Positions 16,393-23,778 of a stretch of 25,558 nucleotides of DNA are shown here, piece by piece. The position numbers were made by a program, and so were the translations under genes. This stretch comes from JBKPCD01 sp046727175 (lineage in GTDB: Bacteria > Acidobacteriota > Vicinamibacteria > Vicinamibacterales > 2-12-FULL-66-21): NCBI GenBank assembly GCA_046727175.1, contig JBKPCD010000063.1, positions 1 to 25,558 on the forward strand, written 5' to 3'. A model generated the notes under the pieces. It was not told the origin of the DNA. It ran no database searches and saw nothing but the letters and a program-made list of their open reading frames with translations. Numbering within the stretch: position 1 is the stretch's first letter; every line of letters begins with the position of its first letter.

Positions 16393-18861
16393 ATGACGGC
16401 CTTGCGTGAGAGGCGACAAAACCTCACTGTATATAATGAAGTTCTGTCCCGTTCTCAATCTCAGCCAGACTTCACGGTAGTTGGTCTCCTCTTCGTCGCG
16501 CTCGCGACGTTGATGCACGAAATCCTCCTCACACGCATCTTCAGCGTAACGATGCTGTATCACTTCGCATTCGTCGCGCTCTCGCTCGCGATGTTCGGCA
16601 TGACAGTGGGCGCGCTGATCGTGTACCTCGCGCCCCACTGGTTCACGGCCGAACGGCTTCGCGATCGGCTGGCGCTCGCGGCGATCATCTTTCCCGTGAG
16701 CATCGTGCTTGGCGTGCTCACGCAACTGAGTGTCCCTTTTCGAGTCCACCCTTCCATCGTCGCCGTCTATGCCGTCGCGTTTACGTACGTCGTCATCGCC
16801 GTGCCGTTCATCGTCAGTGGCGTCGTGATCTGTCTCGCGCTCACGGGCTTTCCGTCCCGAGTGAGCCGCCTGTATGCGGCGGACCTCACGGGTGCAGCGC
16901 TGGGGTGTGTGTTGCTGGTAGGCGTCCTCGACTATTCGGATGGACCAACGGCGGTGCTGTGGGTCGCGTTCCTGGCGTCACTCGGCGCGGTCGCGTTCGC
17001 GCACGAGACGCCCTCGCGGCGGATGCGGCTCGGGGCAGTGGTGATTACGGCGCTGCTCGGACTCGCGGCGGCAGGGCACACGATCCTCGTCTGGAAGGGG
17101 TTTCCCGTATTTCGCATTCTGTACGTCAAAGGATCGTTCGAGGCACGGCCGCTGTACGAAAAGTGGAACTCGTATTCACGGGTGCGCGTGAACGGCGATC
17201 CGACGATCGAGAGCGCTCCCCAGGGCTGGGGGCTCAGTCATTTGCTGCCGACCTCGACCCGCGTTCGCCAGCTGCAGATGGATATCGATGTCGCGGCCGG
17301 CACCGTGATGACGGGATTCGACGGCGATGTGCGTGTGCTCGACCACTTGAAGTACGACGTAACGAACATCGGCTACTGCCTGCGGCCGAACGCTCGCGCG
17401 CTGGTCATCGGCGCCGGAGGCGGACGCGACGTGCTTTCCGCGCTTGTCTTCGGCGCACGTTCCGTCACTGCGGTCGAGATCAACAAGGACATCATTCGAA
17501 CGGTCAACGGCCGGTTCGGTGACTTTACCGGCCATCTCGACCGGAATCCCCGCGTGCGGTTCGTCAACGATGAGGCCCGCAGCTTCATCGCACGGTCGCA
17601 GGATTCGTACGACACCATCCAGATCTCACTCATCGACACGTGGGCAGCAACTGCTGCCGGAGCGTTCGTCTTGAGCGAGAACGCCATCTACACCGTGGAA
17701 GCGTGGACGACCATGCTTCGACATCTAGGCGACGATGGTCTGCTCAGCGTGTCCCGCTGGTACTTCCGCGATCGGCCGGCAGAACTGTATCGGACCACGA
17801 CGCTCGCAGTCGACGCCCTCACCGCGATTGGCGTTCGCGATCCCCGATCGCACATCGTCATCGTCCGGAACATGGATGTGGCGAATCGGCGCGCGGAGAT
17901 CCCCGATGGCGTCGGAACACTGTTGGTGAACCGGCGGCCGTTCACGTCTGTCGAGCTCGATAGCATCGAATCCGAGTCGCAGCGACTTGGTTTCGACGTT
18001 CCCTTCAGCCCGAGGGTGGCGACTGACGATACCTTCGTCCGGCTGACGGACCGCGACGAGCGTGAGGCCTTCGTCACGGCATATCCGATCAACATCGCCG
18101 CTCCGACCGACGACAGTCCGTTTTTCTTCCAGATGCTGCGCCTGCGAGATGTCCTGCACCCCGAGTTGCTGAACTTCGGCAAACAGACGCACAACATGCG
18201 GGCGGTTGCGACGCTTGGAGTGCTCCTGCTGACGGTCACGGGGCTCACCGCAATGTGCATCCTGCTTCCGTTGTGGATGACTCGTGATCGCGTTCGCCTG
18301 GACGGGACGACGCCGCTGCTGGCGTACTTCGTCGCAATCGGTCTCGGCTTCATGCTCATTGAAACCTCGCAGATGCAGCGCCTGATCATCGCGCTTGGAC
18401 ATCCAACCTATGGCCTGACGGTCGTGCTCTTCGCGCTGTTGCTGTCGAGCGGCATTGGGAGTTCACTGACCGGCACGGTGAACACAGGTTCTGCACCGGT
18501 TGCAGGACGCCGCCGGCTTTTCGCCGTCCTCGTGGTCCTCTCCGTATTCGGGTTCATCACGCCTGCGCTCGTGCGGTGGAGCGAGCCAGCCAGCACGTTC
18601 GTTCGCGTGAGCGCCGCCGTCGCGCTGTTGTTCCCCGCAGGACTGGTGATGGGGATGGCTTTTCCGCTGGGACTGAAGTTGGCCGCCAGCCGTGCGCACG
18701 AGTTGACGCCTTGGCTTTGGGGCCTCAACGGTGCCGCCTCGGTGCTCGGGTCGGTAGCGAGCGTGTGCATTGCCCTGACCTGGTCGATTTCGGCGGCGTT
18801 CTGGGCGGGGTGGGGCTGCTACGCTGCCGCGTTGATCGCATATGTCAGGGCGGGGCGCTGA
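16393..18861 (+). CDS. Polytopic membrane protein with embedded spermidine-synthase-like domain
   Basis: About 822 aa. The N-terminal part (about 28-235) has several membrane helices, beginning with LLFVALATLMHEILLTRIFS. A Rossmann SAM/dcSAM-binding domain of spermidine synthase type lies at about 255-560, with ALVIGAGGGRDVLSAL (336-351) and VTAVEIN (358-364). A second membrane block follows after PTDDSPFFFQ to the C-terminus. This TM-synthase-TM architecture occurs in many uncharacterised bacterial SpeE-like proteins. The polyamine site normally written D-x-T-D-P-x-G-P is replaced by LIDTWAATAAGAF (413-425), so true spermidine synthesis is doubtful and a methyltransferase or another aminopropyl-type role is possible. 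The start is uncertain: ATG 16393 lacks a clear SD, GTG 16360 almost abuts the divergent HEAT gene, and ATG 16513 would cut the first helix. Confidence 0.85.
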   Translation: MTALRERRQNLTVYNEVLSRSQSQPDFTVVGLLFVALATLMHEILLTRIFSVTMLYHFAFVALSLAMFGMTVGALIVYLAPHWFTAERLRDRLALAAIIFPVSIVLGVLTQLSVPFRVHPSIVAVYAVAFTYVVIAVPFIVSGVVICLALTGFPSRVSRLYAADLTGAALGCVLLVGVLDYSDGPTAVLWVAFLASLGAVAFAHETPSRRMRLGAVVITALLGLAAAGHTILVWKGFPVFRILYVKGSFEARPLYEKWNSYSRVRVNGDPTIESAPQGWGLSHLLPTSTRVRQLQMDIDVAAGTVMTGFDGDVRVLDHLKYDVTNIGYCLRPNARALVIGAGGGRDVLSALVFGARSVTAVEINKDIIRTVNGRFGDFTGHLDRNPRVRFVNDEARSFIARSQDSYDTIQISLIDTWAATAAGAFVLSENAIYTVEAWTTMLRHLGDDGLLSVSRWYFRDRPAELYRTTTLAVDALTAIGVRDPRSHIVIVRNMDVANRRAEIPDGVGTLLVNRRPFTSVELDSIESESQRLGFDVPFSPRVATDDTFVRLTDRDEREAFVTAYPINIAAPTDDSPFFFQMLRLRDVLHPELLNFGKQTHNMRAVATLGVLLLTVTGLTAMCILLPLWMTRDRVRLDGTTPLLAYFVAIGLGFMLIETSQMQRLIIALGHPTYGLTVVLFALLLSSGIGSSLTGTVNTGSAPVAGRRRLFAVLVVLSVFGFITPALVRWSEPASTFVRVSAAVALLFPAGLVMGMAFPLGLKLAASRAHELTPWLWGLNGAASVLGSVASVCIALTWSISAAFWAGWGCYAAALIAYVRAGR
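16430..16458 (-). promoter_or_regulatory. Sigma-70-like promoter for the HEAT-repeat gene
   Basis: On the minus strand TTGAGA (16453-16458, 5 of 6) and TATATA (16430-16435) are 17 bp apart, giving a leader of about 66 nt to the ATG at 16357. The plus strand of the same stretch contains a perfect TATAAT at 16432-16437. The element overlaps the 5' coding end of the divergent gene if that gene starts at 16393. Confidence 0.5.
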
Positions 18862-18921
18862 CCGCAGCCGGTAGAGGGTTTCCGGCACTGATGCCGCTCA
18901 TCCGAGTCATGATCGGCGGCG

Positions 18922-18940
18922 CTCACGTCAAGCGCGTGAG
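18922..18940 (+). other. Weak hairpin in the gap before gmd
   Basis: CTCACG, a 7-nt loop and CGTGAG pair 61 bases after the membrane protein stop. It may be part of a termination signal but has no T run. Nothing else recognisable lies in 18862-19046. Confidence 0.25.
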
Positions 18941-19046
18941 ATCAAGTGCAAACCCAGAGCCGAAGCCCGAATCGCCGTCACGGAGCGAGCTATCCGAGCT
19001 ACCGGCGGCACTCTCTGAACGGCCCGGGCCAATGACGAGACGCCGC

Positions 19047-19055
19047 TGATATACT
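19047..19055 (+). promoter_or_regulatory. Extended -10 promoter of gmd
   Basis: TGATATACT combines the TGn extension with TATACT (5 of 6). It ends 11 bp before the gmd ATG, so the leader would be only about 5 nt and no Shine-Dalgarno sequence fits in it. No -35 box is obvious, as expected for an extended -10. Confidence 0.55.
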
Positions 19056-19066
19056 GAGTCCCCGAC

Positions 19067-20062
19067 ATGCCCAAAAGACGTGCGCTGATCACTGGAATCA
19101 CCGGCCAGGACGGCTCGTATCTCGCCGAGCTCCTGCTCGAAAAGGGCTACGAGGTCTATGGCATCGTCCGTCGCGCTAGCACCACGAACTACTGGCGGCT
19201 CGAGCATATGCTGGATCGCATCCAGCTCAGGCCGGCCGATCTGCTCGATCAGCTCTCGCTGATTCGGGTGATCGCCGATGTGCGGCCGCACGAGCTCTAC
19301 AACCTTGCCGCGATGTCGTTCGTGCCCGCGTCATGGGATCAGCCGCTCCTCACCGGCGAATTCAACTCGCAAGGGGTCACCCGCGCACTCGAAGCCGTGC
19401 GACACGTCGATCCGACGATCCGGTTTTATCAGGCGTCGTCGAGCGAGATGTTCGGCAAGGTGCGAGAGATCCCGCAAACCGAGCTGACGCCGTTCTATCC
19501 GCGCAGTCCGTACGGCGTGTCGAAGGTCTACGCGCACTACATCACCGTCAACTACCGTGAAAGCTACAACCTGTTCGCGGTCTCCGGCATCCTGTTCAAT
19601 CACGAGTCGCCGCGACGCGGCCTCGAGTTCGTGACGCGCAAGGTGACGGATGGCGTTGCCCGCATCAAGCTCGGACTGACCGATTCACTCACCCTGGGGA
19701 ACCTGGATGCCCAGCGTGACTGGGGGTTCGCCGGGGATTACGTGCGGGCGATGTGGCTGATGCTCCAGCAGGATCGTGCCGATGACTACGTGATTGCGAC
19801 CGGCCAGAGCCACTCGGTCCGGGAGCTCGTGGACGTGGCGTTTGCCCACGTGGGTCTTGACTGGCGACAGCACGTCAGGACCGATCCCAAACTGTTTCGA
19901 CCCGCCGAAGTCGACCACCTGATCGGAGACCCATCGAAGGCGCGACGGACGATCGAGTGGACGCCCGAAGTGGATTTCGCCACGTTGGTGCGAATGATGG
20001 TGGATTCGGATCTCGGTCGGCTCTCAGCATCGCACGTGCCGGTGGAAATGGACCGGCGGTAA
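19067..20062 (+). CDS. gmd: GDP-mannose 4,6-dehydratase
   Basis: Extended SDR that converts GDP-D-mannose to GDP-4-keto-6-deoxy-D-mannose, the branch point to GDP-fucose, GDP-rhamnose and GDP-perosamine. 331 aa, the shorter bacterial form (E. coli 373 aa). It shows the NADP-binding ALITGITGQDGSYLAELLL (6-24), ASSSEMFG (123-130) with catalytic Ser/Glu, YPRSPYGVSKVYAH (144-157) with Y149 and K153, and NHESPRRG (178-185). RDWGFAGDYVRAMWLML is the usual substrate-binding segment, here from about residue 217. No fcl, rmd or per gene is adjacent. The RmlD-like reductase and DegT aminotransferase of this window could use its product. Its own extended -10 promoter is close to the ATG, and a 225-bp gap follows. 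Confidence 0.95.
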   Translation: MPKRRALITGITGQDGSYLAELLLEKGYEVYGIVRRASTTNYWRLEHMLDRIQLRPADLLDQLSLIRVIADVRPHELYNLAAMSFVPASWDQPLLTGEFNSQGVTRALEAVRHVDPTIRFYQASSSEMFGKVREIPQTELTPFYPRSPYGVSKVYAHYITVNYRESYNLFAVSGILFNHESPRRGLEFVTRKVTDGVARIKLGLTDSLTLGNLDAQRDWGFAGDYVRAMWLMLQQDRADDYVIATGQSHSVRELVDVAFAHVGLDWRQHVRTDPKLFRPAEVDHLIGDPSKARRTIEWTPEVDFATLVRMMVDSDLGRLSASHVPVEMDRR

Positions 20063-20287
20063 CCCCGCGACTGCCGCAGCTGGTCTTCTGGTGAGCGTGC
20101 TGCGAGTCCGCGCGTTAAGAGACCGAAGGTTCATCCAGCCGGCGCTCCCATTTTCCATTCAGGACCAGTCAGAGCACTGACGCTCGATCCGATACAAGGC
20201 ATACAAGGAAGGCAGACTCGAGCGCTTCGCAGTGAGAGTGGCGAAGGACGCGGCTCCAGGCATCAGCGCTGCCGTGACGACTCGATC
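20063..20287. other. 225-bp gap between gmd and the GT2-methyltransferase gene
   Basis: No gene, RNA or clear terminator is visible. A short tandem ATACAAGG repeat occurs at 20192-20199 and 20201-20208. The 11 bases ACTCGATCATG that end this gap and contain the next start codon recur exactly at the start of the methyltransferase-GT2 gene (22085-22095). Confidence 0.4.
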
Positions 20288-21754
20288 ATGAAACAGAGTC
20301 CTGTACTCGAACCGTCTGCGTCGGAGGCGTCACAGCTGCCGCTCAGCGTCAGTCTGAGTGTGCTGACGCCCGTCTATAACGAGCGCCACCTGGTTGCGGC
20401 AAGCCTCGGACGTGTGCTCGCGCTCGAATCCGATGCCATTTCCCGCCTCGAGGTCATTGCCGTCGACGACTGCAGCACGGACGGTTCGTGGGACGTGCTG
20501 CGCGAGCTGGCAAACAAAGATCCCCGTCTGCAGCTCGTTCGACACGAGCGCAACATGGGAAAGGGCGCCGCGATCCGCACCGCCTTGGCACGCGCGACCG
20601 GCGACGTCTGCATGGTCCACGATGCCGACATGGAGTACAACCCTGGTGACATCCCGGCACTGCTGCGGCCGTTCATCGAGGAAGGCGCCGACGCCGTCTT
20701 CGGCTCGCGCTACATGTCTGCGCCGTATCGTCGCGCGTTGATGCATCGCCACACGATGGTCAACAAGACGCTCACCACGATCTCGAACTGGTTCACCGAT
20801 CTCAGTCTGTCGGACATCGAAACCTGCTACAAGCTCGTGAACACGCGTCTGTTGAAATCGATGCCGCTGCGATCCGACGATTTCCGATTCGAGATCGAGG
20901 TGACGTTCAAGCTCGCCAAACGTCGCGCGCGAGTCTTCGAGGTCCCGATTCGCTATCTGCCTCGATCGCAGGACGAGGGCAAGAAAATCCGGCCGAGGGA
21001 TGGCGTGCTCGCACTCGCCGCGATGCTCAAGTACTCGCTCATCGACGACATCTACGCGGAGGACGAGTACGGGTCGAACATTCTCGCCAACCTGCAGAAC
21101 GCCCGGCGGTTCAACAAATGGATGGCCGATACGCTGCGCCCGTGGGTTGGCGACCGCGTGCTGGAGCTCGGCGCCGGAATCGGCACCCTCACCGGACAAT
21201 TCATTCCTCGCGATCTATACGTCGCGAGCGACATCAATCCGCATTACCTGCGTTACCTGAAATCGTACGTGATGGGGAAGCCGTACTTGCACGTCGCGAG
21301 GGTCGACGCAGGCCGGTCCGGCGACTTCGTGTCCTTTTTGGGAGCGTTCGACACGGTCCTCATGGTCAACGTTCTGGAGCACGTGCCCGACGAGCAGCTC
21401 GCGCTGCACAACGTGCACGCGGCACTCGCCCCCGGCGGCCGTGCGGTCGTCCTGGTTCCTCAGCACCCGTGGCTCGTCAACTCGCTCGACGTGGCGCTCG
21501 AGCACCGCGAGCGCTATACGGCCGGCGGCTTGAGGGACTCGCTCGAACGGGCGGGTTTCCAGGTCGAGAGGGTTTTCGACTTCAACCGAACCGCGGTGCC
21601 GGGATGGTGGTTCAATGGAACCGTCCTTCGCCGCAAACGCTTCACGCGGGTCCAGTTGAAAATACTCGAAGTGATGATGCCGCTCATCCGGAGGCTCGAT
21701 GGTCTCTTGCCCTGGAAAGGGCTGAGCGTCGTCGGAATCGCCGTCAAGCCGTGA
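20288..21754 (+). CDS. Fused GT2 glycosyltransferase - SAM methyltransferase
   Basis: 488 aa with two catalytic domains. The GT2 domain (about 22-255) is of the dolichyl-phosphate mannose synthase/polyprenyl-sugar type: SVLTPVYNERHL (24-35), VDDCSTDGS (59-67), RNMGKGAAIRTAL (88-100), the DAD metal motif (112-114) in MVHDADMEYNP, VFGSRY (137-142), and KIRPRDG (233-239). Residues 260-488 form a class I methyltransferase: RVLELGAGIGTLTGQF (290-305), YVASDINPHYL (311-321), VLMVNVLEHVPD (357-368) and LAPGGRAVVLVPQHP (380-394). No transmembrane helix is evident. The gene downstream has the same two domain types in reverse order. The GT2 part could charge a polyprenyl phosphate and the methyltransferase modify a sugar or lipid, which is inference. 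The start ATG 20288 has no obvious SD sequence. Confidence 0.9.
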   Translation: MKQSPVLEPSASEASQLPLSVSLSVLTPVYNERHLVAASLGRVLALESDAISRLEVIAVDDCSTDGSWDVLRELANKDPRLQLVRHERNMGKGAAIRTALARATGDVCMVHDADMEYNPGDIPALLRPFIEEGADAVFGSRYMSAPYRRALMHRHTMVNKTLTTISNWFTDLSLSDIETCYKLVNTRLLKSMPLRSDDFRFEIEVTFKLAKRRARVFEVPIRYLPRSQDEGKKIRPRDGVLALAAMLKYSLIDDIYAEDEYGSNILANLQNARRFNKWMADTLRPWVGDRVLELGAGIGTLTGQFIPRDLYVASDINPHYLRYLKSYVMGKPYLHVARVDAGRSGDFVSFLGAFDTVLMVNVLEHVPDEQLALHNVHAALAPGGRAVVLVPQHPWLVNSLDVALEHRERYTAGGLRDSLERAGFQVERVFDFNRTAVPGWWFNGTVLRRKRFTRVQLKILEVMMPLIRRLDGLLPWKGLSVVGIAVKP

Positions 21755-22092
21755 CGAGACGGCGGTATGCCAAGGGTGAAGCGAGGCGATCGCGGCGAAT
21801 CTCATATACTGCTTCGGAGTCTGGGATGTAGTCCCCATTGACGCCGACCGCGATACCGATGGATGTCGCCTTCGAGGGTTGGTCGTCGCTATCCGTCGTG
21901 CGCTCTGGATCTTCCCCGAGGCGCCTTCCAGAGTTGAGGGCGCGGACGATTTGCGCGGCATCGACCTCGTGCTGACAGTGCGCTTCTCCCGGATCAATCA
22001 GCTAACCCGTAGCGGCTGGCCGCGTTGTGCGGAGCCTCTTCCGTCGCCGCGACGGGTTGCAGCACCTTCTTATTTGTAGGTTTCACTCGATC
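21755..22092. other. 338-bp gap between the two fusion genes
   Basis: No convincing gene. A TATACT -10-like hexamer is at 21805-21810, without a good -35. A small palindrome, CCGTCG-CCG-CGACGG, lies at 22041-22055, followed by a T-rich stretch that could act as weak terminator or leader structure for the next gene. Short open frames in the gap have no recognisable domain. Confidence 0.4.
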
Positions 22093-23778
22093 ATGTCCCG
22101 GTCATCGCTCTTGCACATGTCTCGCCACGCTGCCGCTAAGGACGTACCTGAGATGCGCGCGTTTGTTTGCGCACACTGCGCATCCACTCGAAATCACGTG
22201 CGCTACACGTTTTCCGACGTGGACAAAGTCATCCGCGAATGCTCCGCGTGCCATTTGATGGTGCTCGATCCAATGCCGACGGAGGAGGAGCTCCACGCCG
22301 TCTACAACGAGGGCTATTTCGAGAACGAGAATCTCGCGCAGTCTGATGTCACGAAGGTCTACGGCTACGTGGACTACATCGAGGAGCGGATCAACAAGCA
22401 AAAGAACTATGCGTCGATCTGCCGGACGCTGCAGCAGCTCGTCATCCCCGTCCATGCGCCGCCACGGCTGCTCGACTACGGCTGCGGCTTGGGGTTCTTC
22501 CTCGACAGCGCCTTCGAGGCCGGCTTCGAGCCGAACGGGGTCGAATTCAACCACTACGCGCTCGACTACATACGCCGCCGCTATGCGTACCGGGTGTTTC
22601 ATTTTTCGGACCTGGATCCCGCCGAGTCCTACGACGTGATTACGATGTTCGATGTCATCGAGCACCTCCGGGAACCGTTCGCGACGATCGCGTCGATCCG
22701 GAACATGCTGGCAGATAACGGGATCCTCGTAATGCTCACGATGGACTCGACGAGCTTCGTATCGCGCATCATGGGAAAACGTCTCGAGGACTTTCGTCGG
22801 ATCCGGGAGCACCTCTTCTTCTTTTCGCGATCGAACCTGGTATCGATTCTCGTCAAGCAGGGATTCGATGTTCTGAGAGTCAAGAGTCACGGACATTCTT
22901 TCGAGCTGCGCTTGCTCGCCACCCGGCTCCGCACCGTCCTGCCGGTTGTCGGGGTCCCGATGATCTGGCTGCTGAAGGTCTTCCCCTTCATGGGGAGCTG
23001 GAGCGTCTATCTCGACCCGCGGACGAAGTTCATCGTTTATGCCCGTAAACGGCGCGAGCCGCGACTGTCGCCCCCGCCGGGTGCGCTGCTGTCAATCGTC
23101 GTACCGGTGTTCAACGAAGCCGCGACGATCGAACGCGTGCTGACCGGGTTGCGCGCGATCGACCTCGGCTTGCGCAAGGAGATCATCGTCGTCGACGATG
23201 GGTCTACTGACGCCACTCCGGAGATCCTCAAGCGATGGGACACGCGCGGCGACGTCCGCGTGATACGGCAGCCGGCAAATCGTGGAAAGGGGGCGGCCGT
23301 CGCCGCCGGCGTCTCGCAAACGCGGGGTCAGTACGTGATTATCCAGGATGCCGACACCGAGTACGACCCGAGGGACATGCCGGGGTTGCTCGGGGCGATG
23401 TTCGAAACCGGTGCACTTGCCGTGTACGGCTCCCGCTTTGCGGGCCGCTACCGCCGCACCGGCCGCTTCCTGCCAACAGTCGCGAATCGCATCCTGACCT
23501 TCGCCGCGAATCTCGTCAACAATCTCAATCTTTCGGATGTGATGACAGGCTACAAGCTGTTCGATGGCGGTCTCATACGTTCGCTGACATTGAAGTCGGC
23601 CGGATTCGGATTCGAGGCCGAAGTCACTTGTCGTATCGCCCGGCTCGGCGTGTCCATCGTCGAAGCGCCGATCACGTACAACGCGCGGACATACATCGAA
23701 GGAAAGAAGATCCGCGCACGAGACGGGTGGCGAACACTCATTGCTCTCATGCGCTACGGACTGTTCCGTGCTGATTAG
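22093..23778 (+). CDS. Fused zinc-ribbon SAM methyltransferase - GT2 glycosyltransferase
   Basis: 561 aa, the mirror image of the gene upstream. The N-terminal zinc-ribbon-like module has FVCAHC (C26, C29) and ECSACH (C50, C53), followed by YNEGYFENENL, as in many Methyltransf_23-type sugar or lipid methyltransferases. The SAM domain has RLLDYGCGLGFFL (125-137) and ITMFDVIEHL (183-192). From about 333 comes a GT2 domain: LSIVVPVFNEAATIERVL (333-350), VVDDGSTDATPEI (366-378), RGKGAAVAAG (397-406), IIQDADTEYDP (416-426), YGSRF (445-449), and GKKIRARDG (537-545). The start is ambiguous because the frame is open back to 22027. ATG 22093 was chosen because it shares ACTCGATCATG with the other fusion gene. 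The stop lies inside the next gene (11-bp overlap), indicating coupling. Confidence 0.88.
   Translation: MSRSSLLHMSRHAAAKDVPEMRAFVCAHCASTRNHVRYTFSDVDKVIRECSACHLMVLDPMPTEEELHAVYNEGYFENENLAQSDVTKVYGYVDYIEERINKQKNYASICRTLQQLVIPVHAPPRLLDYGCGLGFFLDSAFEAGFEPNGVEFNHYALDYIRRRYAYRVFHFSDLDPAESYDVITMFDVIEHLREPFATIASIRNMLADNGILVMLTMDSTSFVSRIMGKRLEDFRRIREHLFFFSRSNLVSILVKQGFDVLRVKSHGHSFELRLLATRLRTVLPVVGVPMIWLLKVFPFMGSWSVYLDPRTKFIVYARKRREPRLSPPPGALLSIVVPVFNEAATIERVLTGLRAIDLGLRKEIIVVDDGSTDATPEILKRWDTRGDVRVIRQPANRGKGAAVAAGVSQTRGQYVIIQDADTEYDPRDMPGLLGAMFETGALAVYGSRFAGRYRRTGRFLPTVANRILTFAANLVNNLNLSDVMTGYKLFDGGLIRSLTLKSAGFGFEAEVTCRIARLGVSIVEAPITYNARTYIEGKKIRARDGWRTLIALMRYGLFRAD

Noticed and set aside
16432..16437. 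Perfect TATAAT on the plus strand as promoter of the membrane protein
   Set aside because: No -35 or TGn extension, and no good start codon follows in frame before the first helix; it is better explained as part of the opposite-strand promoter, though not excluded.
18891..19049. 52-codon open frame before gmd
   Set aside because: No ribosome site, biased composition, no recognisable family, and it overlaps the gmd promoter.
21879..22079. 66-codon open frame in the gap between the fusion genes
   Set aside because: No ribosome site or homology; it overlaps the likely leader of the next gene.
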